DNA of 64,000 nt, taken from positions 248,001 through 312,000 of the forward strand of contig WFMF01000194.1 of NCBI GenBank assembly GCA_011033025.1. Reading direction: 5' to 3'. The position numbers and the translations under genes were made by a program. The notes beneath the pieces were generated by a model. That model searched no databases. It saw only the letters and a program-made list of their open reading frames with translations, and was not told where the DNA came from. Origin of the DNA: Beroe forskalii (Eukaryota > Ctenophora > Nuda > Beroida > Beroidae). This document shows positions 12,156-23,746 of this stretch, piece after piece; position 1 is the stretch's first letter, and the number at the start of each line of letters is the position of its first letter.

Positions 12156-14746
12156 CTACCCCTCTGGGGGGATAATATCAGTGTGTTATTTTTCTGTTAT
12201 ATATTATTACTGTTCTGTTCATTCCAATATCACGCGACTTGGTATTCACCTTGGCGACACGCTGTCCACACTCCACTGACATAACAACAGCCATTACAAT
12301 ATATGAGCTAATCCTACCATCAATCCTATTATCATTATTATATTGTCTGATAATGACAGACGGCCGCTTTTGCTTTTACCCTGGATATGATATACTACAG
12401 TTGGGCGAGCAGACGTACGTCCTCTGTTTGCTACCAGCTAAGATAATAATATATTATACCCCTCCCAAGCTTGTTTTAGCGACCGTGTAAGTTTGGTTAT
12501 ACGGTCTCCACTGAATAACAGTGCAAAATGACTTTAAATGAAATTTGATTTTATAAAGGAGCACTCAAGGAATCCCGACGAGGGTCGTCAGACCCGAGTG
12601 GGAAGAAATACTGTTGTTTGGTCAGAGAATAGTAGGTCCCAGCTGTTTCCGGTCGGGGTATAATCCGGTTCCATGATCTCAGCTGTGACCGTATACCTTC
12701 GATAATGAACTCGGCACGGCTCGTCCATTATCCAACTTACACAGTCTCGGCTGTCGCCTCGACCATGTAAGTTGCGGTATACGGTCACCACTTCGACATG
12801 TAACCGCTTATTATTATCTCTAATGATAATAATATATAGATAACACAATACACACGTACATGCACTCCGTATTATCTCCTGCTCTGGGTTAATTGTTCAC
12901 TTGCTGCTAATGACAAGTTTATTCCACCTCCTCTGTACCTCCTAGCGATCTCCTCTTTCCCTTCTTTTTCTACCTAAATAGGAGCCTCTTAATCGGGGAC
13001 TTAAAAAGTTAATTTACAATGTTATCAGAGATCCCTAGACACGGCAATTAAGTGTTATCTTCTTCTGCAGAATAAGGGGATTATGAAGAGATACAAACAA
13101 TAAGCACCGATATGTAAATACAAGCATACAATTCAAGAACTCTAGTATTATTGGTGGAGGGATTCTTTGTATTAGTGGTAGAGTTTTAGAGTGGTCGAAA
13201 GGAGACGTATTTCTGACTTGTTGCTGATAATCTAGGGACCAGGGCACAGAATTTCCGTTATATCTGCATCCTGTCCTTACACTAGGTTCCTGTGAGCCCT
13301 GATTCAAAGCCCCACCGACCTGATCTCTGGACTACCCGATTACATTTGGGCAGTTAATTAACAGTGTGTCAGTCCCATACTCCGTTGGATCGCAGAAGAT
13401 TACTGAAAGCTAAAAGGCCCTTGTTAGCCTCACTTGTAGTCAATAATCATAGAGCTTTTCCAGACCATAGCTGTCGTACAGCGAGACTCGAGACTTCGAG
13501 AGTGTTTTGAGTACAGCGAGTTCATGTGAATATAATGCCGAGAAAATAGTCAATACGTACTATATTTAACTGTAATACTCCTAATAATTATTGTGAACTG
13601 TTCCTATTTCCTACTTTTTCTGAAATATTATCTGTAATGTGATATACCATTATCCATTATCAATATATTATTATTATTTTGACGGATACTGCATGGTGAC
13701 TATATATATTCATGTAATACTGCCTTGAGCAGCGCAGCGCACAGAGAATTTGCCAGTAACTGTCGAGCCCTAGAATAATTATCTGGAATTAATGTCACAT
13801 AATGACTGTGATTATTCCATAAATCACATATTTTCACGCGCTATTATGTTCCACGAGCATACGATAATCCGGTGGTATTATTACCAGCCCTGCCATCATG
13901 TCAGATCAATACTTTATGATGGATTACTGCACTTCCCAACTGTTTTGGGTCACGTACTAACTGTATACCAAAGTTCATGACATCTCAACACAAGTTAGAA
14001 TCTGCGCGTAAAACTGATGGACGGCTAAACGACATGAACTCGCCACTTTGGGGTGTGAAAATGTCGTCATGTCATCTGTCATTGCTAGTAACGCGAGATT
14101 CTTAGCTACATTCCACTTTCTTAACAAAGTTTCAATATGAATTATCAAGTTGATTAGCAAGCTATTAGCACTAAATTTTTGAGGGCATTGTTGCGGCAGT
14201 TGGAGCATGTGGAACTACCAGAACACTGGATCCAGTCTAGTTATAGAGACCCCACATCCTACCTGGTTTCACGAGACAGGGCCGACTGCAGTCATCACAA
14301 TCATATCTCTGCACTAGAGCTATGCTAATGCAGAGACGTACTCACTGGAGTACTAAATATGATTACTGCTCGCATACCACCAAGGAACCATGTCGGCCAA
14401 TGTTTCTGGAAGGGTATGGTCGGGCATATATGTCCTCCAATCCTGTGTGTTGGGGGCACTACGGGGGCTTTAGTAAGCCTTCCGTCAACTATCTATCTAT
14501 CTATCTAACAAAGTTTCAATATGAATTATCAAGTTTATTAGCAAGCTATACTTATACAGTACTACTTTGATTGTAACAAATGTAATAGTATGCTGACACT
14601 ATACTGAATGATTTACTTTATTCACACATAACATAATATTAATACAGTAATTGCCACACTTAGTTGGATTTGACGTCTCCCATGTCGGAATGAAATATAA
14701 TTCGCTGTGATATTACAAAGTTAAATTATAAAATTGTTAATATATA
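12156..14746. other. Intronic sequence with one split duplication
   Basis: A 44-bp segment at 14122-14165 recurs with one mismatch at 14506-14549 in direct orientation. A CTAT microsatellite precedes the second copy. Short inverted motifs (GTATACGGTCACC and relatives) occur at 12500-12790. No exon recognised. Confidence 0.45.
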
Positions 14747-15490
14747 CCTTATTACAGGAAATATCGCCTTCAGAAAAATGAGCCTACATGTCATTAAGCT
14801 ACATGAAATTAAGCCCTTTTTGAGGCCCTACGGCTTAATTACATGTAAGTCTAATTTAATGCATTCTTAAATAAATGGAGCCAAATTATCATTGTGGAGA
14901 TATAAGTTCCATAACATAGAAATTTCAGCCTTGTCTTTTGTCTTTTCCTTATGTTACGAATAAGGAATTTTTGGCTTTATTTCTTTATCTGGCACTTTGA
15001 TAGTTTAAATTACTCATTCGGAGTTTTCAGAGACGTTAATTACTATGACAAAATAACCTATAGAATAAATTATCACAGCATCATGAGAATCTTATCAGGT
15101 ACATCAAAATATTGATGATCGAATATGTTTCCACAAAACACTACATAATAGCTGATTATCATAACGGCATTGAAAAAATTGCATGCTATGTAAATTCAGT
15201 AATCAAGGTTTGAAGGTATGATGGAGTGTCAAGGAATGAGCTCCAGGATGTGTCTCTTGCATTGTTGATATCAACAAGACTATATAGTCTTGGCAAAATC
15301 AGTGGCTTTTCATCAATTCAAATATCAATACTGAATAATGAATGATTGAAAATGATGTTTTCGAACTTATTATGTTCAAATTTGCTTGAAAAATAAGTCT
15401 TCATGAAATTACCATTATGGTGCATGAAATTAAGCCCTTTTTGGGACTTTAGGGCTTAATTATATGTAAACTTAATTTCCTGTAATAAGG
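14747..15490. mobile_element. Non-autonomous TA-flanked inverted-repeat element
   Basis: Termini are CCTTATTACAGGAAAT and its reverse complement ATTTCCTGTAATAAGG, each flanked by TA (14745-14746 and 15491-15492). Just inside each end is a related hairpin built on ATGAAATTAAGCCCTTTTTG and GGCTTAATTA (about 14800-14845 and 15422-15470). There is no transposase reading frame. The TA duplication suggests mobilisation by a Tc1/mariner-type transposase; that is inference. Confidence 0.78.
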
Positions 15491-16260
15491 TAATATTATG
15501 ACTTTGTCGTTTTATTATACATGGTATTTCATTATTATTATTATTATCATGTTCATTGTAATCTTATATATTAACATGTTCCTTCACATTCGCTACTAAT
15601 ATGAAACTTATGACATATATACAACTAATAAATCCCATTAGAAAATAAAACGTCTAGCAGTACTCACCGACGTCGCATCCATCCCCCTCCTCTCATCTAA
15701 TTTCAAATAATACTTGGGGTCGTCTCATTGCTAAAAATCAGACTGAGGTCCTAAGATTGCCTGCAAATTCCGGGGGTTCCGCCCCGGACTCCCATGGAGA
15801 TCTCCCCATGTTTGCTCTGCTCACTCAGCCCCCCAGTGTGTGATGCAAATTACGGCTCTGACGTCACCTAGTAACGGTGTTGTTACCATGACATCATCAC
15901 CATGATGACATCATCACCATGACAACATGTCTAGTAACAGTGTGTGAGTGAGAGAGAGAGAGGGTTCATTAGCATGTAACACGACATATTGGAGCTCTCT
16001 CCTCTGTGTGTGTAAAGTACTAAAGTCCTCTTCTTTCTTTTACACACAAAGTTAAGAGAGAGTGTAAGAAGGGAATTGTGGTCAGACATTCCAGAATCCA
16101 GATCTTACTCCCGTCTCACATACCTGAGAGTGTCACACCTACTTGTTGTTACGAGAGAGGAGGGGGATATAATACCTGTAATGTCACACCCGCCACGGTG
16201 CGCTACACTGAGGTGTAACATTAGCACCTTACACTGTCACAAAGGGTCGTGACATCAGAC
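15491..16260. other. Intronic sequence
   Basis: An ATT run lies near 15530-15550. CATGATGACATCATCAC is repeated at 15892-15925, and a short GA-rich tract lies near 15950-15962. Nothing else recognised. Confidence 0.35.
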
Positions 16261-16269
16261 GTTTTGTCG

Positions 16270-16420
16270 GGCGCGTCAAGTTATCTAATGTCATTTCAAT
16301 CAAATTTAATTTCTGTCTAATTCATGTCTTTCAAATTTCATTTCGGTCAATTGATGTAATTTCTGTTTTTCTACCAAACGTCATTTCTGACAAATTTCAT
16401 TTCTTTCAAATGTCATGTCA
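16270..16420. repeat. Degenerate ~20-bp repeat around CAAATTTCATTTCTG
   Basis: Seven or so loosely conserved copies of a CAAATTTCATTTCTGTC-like motif follow one another. It is too diverged to assign to a mobile family. Confidence 0.5.
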
Positions 16421-17567
16421 TAATCATTTCATGAATAATGTCATGTCTCATACAAATATTGTCTGGGTGTTCCTTGTTAGTTGTTGATTTGGTGTTGTCA
16501 TGCCATGTTTTCATTACATAATATCAAGTTGTCAAATAGTCAAATGTCGTGCAATTGTCACTTATGATCTTATGACATCTTATCATAATATATCATTGAT
16601 TCATGCCATGAACTATATGTTCTAAAGTAGAGAGAAGAGCCCACGTTGGTTGGTAGTGCAACCCTACAGCTCCACCTACGACTTCAGCAGGACTTGCAGA
16701 CAAAGTTTCAAATCCCTTGTTATATACAGCAGTAGTTGCTAATTAAACTCCATTACTCCATTAAACTGCCGGATATTACGGACATATTATAATATCCTCT
16801 AATATATATGATATTACCTCAAGGTATATATAAAACATGATGCAAAACAAACACTTAGACTTTGTATTTAATGGTTTTGAGACGGAAAGTCTGCGGGATG
16901 TTTCTAAAATATTCCCTCCACGTCACGCTATTGTTCAGGTTCATGAGGGAGAGGGGAGATAAAGAGAGAGAGATCAAATATTGAAACATTTGCCTTTGCT
17001 GGCTGTTATTGTGCCATCCGTCCACTCATTATGTAATAGCTTACTATATACTTAGATAATAGTTCTGCCAAAACAAATACCCGACTTATATTCGTAGGAA
17101 TTATTCCAATCTACTTCTAGCCTATCTTTCTGGAATCTAGACGATGTATTTCAATCTACTTCTAGCATAGCTATAATCTGGAATCTACATGACTGATGAT
17201 ATACTACACATCAGAATAATATGCTTATCACTGAGAAGTTAAGATATTAGTGCTGACACACAGTATTTTGGGAGATGGTACGTGATATTGCATATCTGTC
17301 TGCATGAGATACCATGATGCCGACATCGGTGCCTCGAATGTCGTAAACTTTCATTTCCATCGCCGACCTTGACTTTGCTTACCATCAGATACCAGACATT
17401 TTTGACACCACACAACATTGACACCCCTCCACGACTACTACTTCTACTACTTCTGCTCCACATGTTGTAATATAGTAGATTATCTTCCCTCTCCGACGTT
17501 GCCTGACCAGGTCATTGGCTGGATCTCATCTGATAATTATTACCTGACCATTAGTATTTATATTCGA

Positions 17568-17596
<29 letters not shown>
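17568..17596. repeat. TG microsatellite
   Basis: A pure (TG)n run. The Cys/Val reading frame across it is an artefact. Confidence 0.9.
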
Positions 17597-17598
<2 letters not shown>

Positions 17599-17794
17599 TT
17601 TGTTAATATTCTATGATATATACTTAGTACGAGTGTGTGTGTCTGAGTGTGGGCTTCTTTGCTGGACCATTAGTATTTCACCATTGTGACTGCTGTATGG
17701 TCGGTGCTGTGTTTTCCAGACAATGATCCCAGGTTTGTGACAATGACAAAACAGACATTAGCAGACGTTGAACACACGCGGCCCTGCAGCCGTG

Positions 17795-17797
<3 letters not shown>

Positions 17798-17869
<72 letters not shown>
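17798..17869. repeat. Long CA microsatellite
   Basis: About 36 uninterrupted CA dinucleotides, then a C-rich stretch. Overlapping Thr-His and Val-Cys frames on both strands come from it. Confidence 0.95.
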
Positions 17870-18702
17870 CCCCCCTCCCCCCTTAACGGTGTATGGGATG
17901 TTGAGACAAGAAGGTGTGTTAATTTGCATGTAGTATTAAAATAACTGAGGAAGTGGTGAATTACCGTAGATTTAATAATAGCGAGCGAGTTGAGCATTGC
18001 TCTGAGCCCTGAATTTATAACTCTTGTAATGTATTTAACATGATTTGATATTGTAGATGCCATGTATAGCAATTAATGTACAACGATTGTATAGCTCATT
18101 CCATTAACCATAGCCCTGTAGATAGCAGACTGTATGAATTTTGAGGTACATTTTCCTTTCATGAAAATCTCTTTTATCATGTCGCTGCTATTGTTTTATT
18201 TAAACAAATCTCTGGTTTATCACTGATTGATATAACTTAAATGCCATGCTATAGATAGAAATGATACTAATCACTCTTCAAGATAGTACCTACTTCAATA
18301 TTGTGGACTAACGGGAACTAACCAAGCCATTCAGTGTAGAGTTCACAGCTTCAATCAATACCCACACACACACACACACACCTGTACGCCCTATGATCTG
18401 TTGTTAGTTCACTCAAGTGTGTTCGTGTATAGTTACACGCCGCCCTGAGTCCTTTCTCTGTGTGTTTGCAGACGAAACACACCTGATGTAGTTTATATAT
18501 ACCGCCAATGACGAGCTCCTAGCAGTGATATGAATTATACACATGTTTCGTCTAGTGCCTCGCTGAGTGTGCGTGTTGTTAAAATGCTGGTCTTGTCACC
18601 ACGTCTCGAACACACACACTCATATTGCTGACACTACTCCTTTTCTAAACAGACTTCTAACCCTCGCCCAGCCCACTGCTAACACTTCCTCTTTTTCCGG
18701 AG
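17870..18702. other. Receptor intron end
   Basis: A short CA run lies at 18363-18381. The pyrimidine-rich CTTCCTCTTTTTCCGGAG segment is the acceptor (AG 18701-18702) of the terminal receptor exon. No other gene recognised. Confidence 0.4.
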
Positions 18703-18852
18703 CTAAAGAAACTGTGCTGGTTGGTTCAGCTCGCTTGGAAAGCTGTGCCCTCCCAGAGACTTACCGCTCACTGCATCCACAGACTTCTCAAAGATCCAGC
18801 TGCTCTAGATGCCATATGTGGGGGAGCCAGACCACATGACCCTGAATGCTAG
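18703..18852 (+). CDS. Type II TGF-beta receptor kinase, terminal subdomain XI exon
   Basis: From the acceptor at 18701-18702 this exon reads in phase 0 LKKLCWLVQLAWKA, then VPSQRLTAHCIHRLLKDP, and ends with TAG at 18850-18852. CW followed by x(n)-RLTA-x-C is kinase subdomain XI as in CWDxDAEARLTAQC of BMP and activin type II receptors; the Arg there pairs with the APE Glu in kinase folds. The C-terminal tail after the kinase is only about 19 residues, shorter than in BMPR2 but comparable with short-tailed receptors. The Asp and Glu normally found around CWD..AEA are replaced, so activity is uncertain. This exon reads in a different frame from the longest open frame over the same bases and is easily missed. 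Confidence 0.78.
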   Translation, partial: LKKLCWLVQLAWKAVPSQRLTAHCIHRLLKDPAALDAICGGARPHDPEC

Positions 18853-18910
18853 TCACGTGTTCTAGACCACGTGACTTGTTCTAACCCACGTGACATATTC
18901 TAGTCCACAC
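18850..18910. repeat. Tandem CACGTG repeat overlapping the receptor stop codon
   Basis: Four units of about 21 bp, consensus CACGTGACTTGTTCTA with CC, begin at the stop codon and run into the presumed 3' UTR. Each has an E-box palindrome CACGTG or the close form CACACGTGG. Confidence 0.7.
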
Positions 18911-19177
18911 GTGGTAACCATGAAGTGGAAGTGGCTTTAAAACCAAACATTGGGGTTTTGTTCAGAGGGGACTGGGTCGAGAGAACACGAGTTTAGGTTG
19001 TGATTATATATGTGATAGTTATATCTAATATTGTATTGTAATTTGGCTGCTCACATCGCGCATCTCAGGGATTTTTAATGTTTTTAATGCCAATTGTTCT
19101 GGATCATTTTTATTGATGCCCTGCTATAATTGGTGTTTTAGTAATATAAAACTAATATAATGTATTTAGATGTTTTA

Positions 19178-19750
19178 TAAACCCCGGTGGATATCGAAAA
19201 ATGGCAAATGGTGGTTTAATTTTTTTGGGGGTTTATGGGGGTTTATGGGGGCTTAATTTAGTTAAATTTTACTGTTTTATGACTGATTTTGTTCACGATT
19301 TTGGCATTTTACGGTACCATTTTTGTTGACGATTTTTGGCCTTTTTTGAAATGGTACCATTTTTGTTGATGAATTTCGGCCCTTTTCTGAAATGGTACCA
19401 TTTTTCAGCGATTTTCAGGCCTTTTTGAAATGGTACCATTTTCTGTTGCGCATTTTCGAACCTTTCCTAAAATGGTACCATTTTCGGCCATTTTTTGAAA
19501 TGGTACCATTTTTTTTGACAATCTTAGACCCTTTTTTTGAAATGGTACCATTTTTTGTTGGCGATTTTGAAGCCTTTTCTGAAATGGTACTATTTTTGTT
19601 GACGATTTTATGGCCCTATTTTGAAATGGTACCAATTTTCATTGAAGATTTTCGACCTTTTTCTGGAAAATTAAACCCCCATAAACCCCCAAGTGGATAT
19701 CGAAAAAGGCAATTGGGGGTTAAATTTTTGGGGGTTTATGGGGGTTGGCC
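19178..19750. repeat. GGTACC minisatellite array, + orientation, with direct flanking blocks
   Basis: The core (about 19300-19665) holds some eight units of 40-55 bp containing GAAATGGTACCATTTTTGTT and GACGATTTTTGGCCCTTTT. The perfect 14-bp palindrome AAATGGTACCATTT is the best conserved part. The array is bracketed by direct repeats (about 19181-19250 and 19674-19745) containing GTGGATATCGAAAAA and GGGGGTTTATGGGGG. The same monomer family occurs in reverse orientation at 44992-45900. Confidence 0.85.
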
Positions 19751-19759
19751 CCCCCCCTG

Positions 19760-20175
19760 TTTCGCTTACCATTATATAACTTTAGCTATCTATTTAACTG
19801 AGTAACTTATTCGACAAATTCGTAGCGTATTTCATTTCATAATAATGTATTGTCCTTCAACTCTATGTGGAAAGCGATACTGTCAGTCACGAGAACTTAC
19901 CTCGCTATTTCATTGTAGCAAGTATTATAATGGAAAAACCAGGAAGGGTTTCCTTTTGATAAATGTATCTGAATTGTTGAAGCGTCAAATTATCCCTTAC
20001 CCATATTTGGCAATGTTGAAATATTCAATTAAACCATTGTAGATTACCATGGAACGCCTCCCATTGGTCATGAGTATCGGGGGTTTGTTAACTTTTACAT
20101 CACACTCAAATGCTCGATTGGAAGCAAGTACCTAATTTCAAACATTGTTGCATTGGATGAGCTCAGTTTGCCTTC
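19760..20175. other. Unassigned AT-rich sequence
   Basis: No recognisable gene. The short + frame at 19845-20042 has no family match I can name. Confidence 0.3.
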
Positions 20176-20179
20176 AGAG

Positions 20180-20400
20180 TAGCCCAGGTGTAACGCCGCG
20201 CTACGCCCACGTGTAGTGCCGCGCTACACCCAGGTGTAACGCCGCGCTACGCCCACGTGTAGTGCCGCGCTACACCCAGGTGTAACGCCGCGCTACACCC
20301 ACGTGTAGTGCCGCGCTACACCCACGTGTAACGCCGCGCTACGCCCACGTGTAGTGCCGCGCTACACCCACGTGTAGTGCCGCGCTACACCTGGATGTTA
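20180..20400. repeat. GC-rich hairpin array, 23-bp monomer
   Basis: About ten monomers alternate between CCAGGTGTAACGCCGCGCTA and CCACGTGTAGTGCCGCGCTA types. Each can fold as GTGTAG...CTACAC around a GCCGCG centre, and many carry CACGTG. The tract is far richer in G and C than its surroundings. Confidence 0.88.
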
Positions 20401-20518
20401 CGCGCGGTGCGTTATGCTTCTCCATGCCGACAATGCGGCGCGTTACAAACTTTTGACTGATCATCAATCAGAAGTCAGTGCCGCATTGTAAGCACGGAGA
20501 AACATAAAATGCGCCGTG
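20401..20518. repeat. Imperfect large hairpin next to the GC-rich array
   Basis: A left arm with GCGTTATGCTTCTCCATGCC and CAATGCGGCGC pairs imperfectly with a right arm GCCGCATTGTAAGCACGG then AGAAACATAAAATGCGCCG. The loop contains a second short inverted pair around TGATCA. It looks like an aged inverted-repeat element. Confidence 0.65.
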
Positions 20519-21537
20519 TGACAACTGAACGTGAATTGATAAATCAGATGTCGGGAAAATACGGTTTTTTAATTATTTGAAAGATCTGATGTCGATGTAA
20601 ACAATCTCCTGATATTTTGAATCTTGCAAATTGTGGAACAGAAATAGATCATGGTATTATTGATGGAGTAATTAATAGTGGTAACGAAGTATATAGTGTT
20701 TGTAAAAGCCGTTTGGAAGTTATTAAAATAAGTTGTATTTTGATTTCCACAGCTTTCAGGGCGATTCTTCAAATCGCCACACTTAATGATCTTGTTTTAC
20801 TTTGCACACCAACAGAAAATTAAAGTCTCTTCTATAAAGAGTTGAACCATCCGAAACCTGGATGATGGTTTGGGGCAGGTTTTGAGGTCTTGGATGATAG
20901 TTACGGTTTCGAATTGTTTAGGTATTAAATATAAGACAAAACCACCAGAACTCAGCCCGTAATAAGCCAGCAATGTTTTGCTAAAATATGTATCAACACA
21001 AAGCCATATAGAATGAGCGAAACAGCCCAAAACCAGGTAAAATACAGATGTTGGGCGCATTGGGGGTAATTTCACGGGATTTCGCTAGTTTCGCTCCGAA
21101 ACGGGCCCGTCTTGGCACCAACGAAAAATTTCAATTGATGGATGATAATCTTTCTTAAACTGACAAAATGTATGAATGTGGACAAAACGCGTAAAACTAT
21201 TATGACGAAGTGTGCCAGGAATGTCGCCGAGAAAGAGTTCTAGCTCCTTGTCTTCGTTCCACACGGCAGTCCAGCTTCAATGTCATGAATTTCCCCGTTG
21301 GCAGTTAATTACACCCCCATGGATGTATCCCAGAAATTTGTTGGCTGTAGCAGCTACGTGTGCACAGCATGGTCTGTCGAGGATCGATGGGTACTTCTCG
21401 TGACAAGTTGGCCCAGAATACCTACTATGCGTCGGTGTTTATATACGACTTCATGGAACGCGCGAATTCTTTCTCAAGGGAAAAAGATCAATTTAGGAAC
21501 GCGCGTGCGTGCGCGCGCGGCACTTACTAGTCGTATA
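20519..21537. other. Unassigned sequence
   Basis: No gene recognised. The end is a GC alternating stretch (GCGCGTGCGTGCGCGCGCGG) beside the next element. Confidence 0.3.
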
Positions 21538-22328
21538 CAGTAGCAGGGTGCCATATGTTTTCGTCGTTTTGCTTTTTTAGCCTTTTTATGTGCAATGAAT
21601 TTCCATTTTAAGTGATCACTGTCCAAAACTGTTCAATAATTCCACCTTGATGGTTCATGATATCATTAGACTAATCTTTGCCCTGAGTGAGTGTGAAAAA
21701 AACCTCCAAAATTTGCCTATGAATAAGCGACTTAGGGCTAAATAAACGTGGATAACCAAAATTTCCATGTTTTGATACGAAAAATGCTACAACTTCTTCA
21801 ATTTTCTGAATTTTTCTGTAATTTGAATTTTATTTGGAATCTGATTGTTTCCGCCTCTTGCTGCTAAAATTTCATGTAAATCGTATTTAAAACAACGATG
21901 GTGCAGTCCTGCTATTTCGAAACTTTTTCAGAAAATATCTGGTAAAATGGCATAGCCTGTAATTTTTTGAATAGAACGGGAAAGTTCAAAAAGGTACGTT
22001 AGCCGAGAATGCACCAAGGGTCCAACACAAGTAGTATATCGCAATTCAATAGATTTATTAATAGCTCCTAAAATCTGGATTGAAAAAAATACATTTTTAT
22101 TTCAAAAAACTTACTCAACTTTGACGCGTCACCGTGTTTTCGTTGTTTTAGGTCGTATTAAACAAACTATAACACATCAAAATTCAAAGATTTTGGATTT
22201 TAATAGATTTTAAATTATTGGAATTGGTGAATCCAATCAAAAGTTATGAGCATTTTGACGATTGCAATTTAACAGTATTTACAGGCGAATTTTCGAAAAC
22301 GACGAAAACATAATATGGCACCCTACTG
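21538..22328. mobile_element. Non-autonomous TA-flanked element, CAGTAGCAGGGTGCC termini
   Basis: The left end CAGTAGCAGGGTGCCATATG then TTTTCGTCGTTTT matches the reverse complement of the right end, CAGTAGGGTGCCATATTATG then TTTTCGTCGTTTT, with small indels. TA flanks both sides (21536-21537 and 22329-22330). The 791-bp interior is AT-rich with no transposase. The 12-mer AGTAGCAGGGTG is shared with the terminus of the 3-kb element at 25071, so the two may use the same transposase. Bases outside both ends (GCGCGCGGCACTTA and GCGCGCCGCACTTA) are also similar. Confidence 0.82.
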
Positions 22329-22379
22329 TAGTAGCATAGGCTGCGCGCGCCGCACTTAAATATTCAAATAACGATTGGC

Positions 22380-22770
22380 CCTTACCTTATTGGCCTTTAT
22401 TAAGCCGGCCTTTTTTAACCGGTCTTTATTTAACCGGCCCTATGGACAAAAATCGAATCCTCTTTGAACCGTTTTAACCGGCCCCTTGGACAAAAATTTT
22501 TATATTGGTTACCAGTTCAAGGATTTTATGCTCTAAAATGGCCACTAAAACCAATTTATAGTTAATAAATTTCATCAAAAGACCCAAATACCGGTCTAAT
22601 TTTATGATACAGGTCATTATCGTGTCATATAATGGCGTTCAAGAGAATCTAACACTGTATAAGGCAATTCATAAAAGTTTCCTTTGACCTAGATTTACTG
22701 GCCTTTAATTTGACCGGCCCCACTTTAACCGGCCTTTTTTTAACCGGCCCTTTGGACAAAAATCTCAAAG
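22380..22770. repeat. Dispersed TTTAACCGGCC-TTTGGACAAAAAT repeats
   Basis: Two clusters (about 22380-22500 and 22690-22770) contain some eight copies of TTTAACCGGCCC, several followed by TTGGACAAAAAT. CCGG palindromes are the constant part. Confidence 0.7.
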
Positions 22771-23104
22771 TCGTTTTTGTCTCTGGGTATTCCTCTCGAT
22801 TCGTGACTTCTTACATTAAGATTTAGGTAGTTAAAAACGCTCATTTTAAATAACCGTTCATATGTCACGATCTTGGCTATAAAAAATCGCTGTATATGGT
22901 AACTGGCAGGCTTTAAAACTGTTATTCTTCCCCGGAGAGAGGGAGGAAAGGAGGGCCGAATTATTGGCAGGCTATCGTATCCTTAAACGTCCACTCGAAT
23001 AAATGGCATTCAACATACATTACACTGTCCGTTATTAATATTAAGTCGTTGCTTAGACAGTTTCGATGTTTGAATTAGTAGTGTCATTCCTACTTTTTCT
23101 TGTT

Positions 23105-23680
23105 CCGAACGATTATGAATGGTTTTGCTCCGAATGAATGGTTTTATTCCGAATGAATGGTTTTATTCCGAATAAATGGTTATACTTATATTCCGAATGA
23201 ATGGTTCTATTCCGAATGAACGGCTTTATTCCGAATAAATGGACTCATTCCGAATAAATGGACTCATTCCGAATAAATGGACTATACTCCGCGTATTACT
23301 ATTAGTAATCCGCCGGGCATATGACGTCACTTAGTACTGCTGCGCGCAAGAAAAGATGCATAGCCCGGCGGATTATACGCCGCGCGCCAGAAATAGGCGG
23401 ATCAACATCATCAACTCACTATATTGAGCTATGATAATGACGTCATCCTGTCCGCCTATTTCTCGCGCGCGGCGTTTACTAATACGCGAAGTATAGGCTC
23501 TGAATAAATGGACTAGGCTCCGAATGATTTGACTTAATCTGAATCAATGAATATACTGTGATTACTCCGAATGAATGGACTACTTGATTAACTATTTGGT
23601 TATTCAATATACTTATAGTTATATGAACAACTGAATGAAGTTAGATTTCAACCCTCTCCGAATTAATGGACTGACTAATT
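23105..23680. repeat. CCGAATGAATGG tandem array interrupted by an insertion
   Basis: Units of 15-22 bp, consensus ATTCCGAATAAATGGACT or CCGAATGAATGGTTTT, run from about 23105 to 23284. They resume at 23494 after the 209-bp element and fade by about 23680. Confidence 0.82.
23285..23493. mobile_element. Y-shaped hairpin MITE inserted in the tandem array
   Basis: The outer stem (23282-23298 with 23480-23496) matches at 16 of 17 bases. It encloses hairpin 1 (23306-23318 with 23363-23375, 13 of 13) and hairpin 2 (23377-23401 with 23451-23475, 24 of 25), a three-way junction. Each hairpin loop carries one TGACGTCA (23322-23329 and 23438-23445). TA flanks both ends. Removing the element with one TA restores AATAAATGGACTAGGCTC, which is exactly what the next array unit (23504-23520) reads, so the insertion is directly supported. 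No reading frame. Confidence 0.85.
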
Positions 23681-23746
23681 CAAAACTTTATAGGCATTGA
23701 ATTATAGTCATTCGAATAACACATTTTGCCTCAGTGTGCAACAATT

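Noticed and set aside
17670-17929. Cys-Val and Thr-His repeat proteins
   Set aside because: They are translations of the (CA)36 microsatellite in several frames.
19181-19745. Direct blocks as LTRs of a retroelement
   Set aside because: The blocks are about 70 bp, enclose only a minisatellite and show no primer-binding site, polypurine tract or target duplication.
19392-19805. 137-residue plus-strand frame over the GGTACC array
   Set aside because: The repeating Phe/Trp/His text comes from the tandem units, and the minus strand is also open over the same bases.
20180-20400. Possible CRISPR-like array of regular repeats
   Set aside because: There are no unique spacers; the 23-bp monomers abut and alternate. 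The window is from an animal genome.
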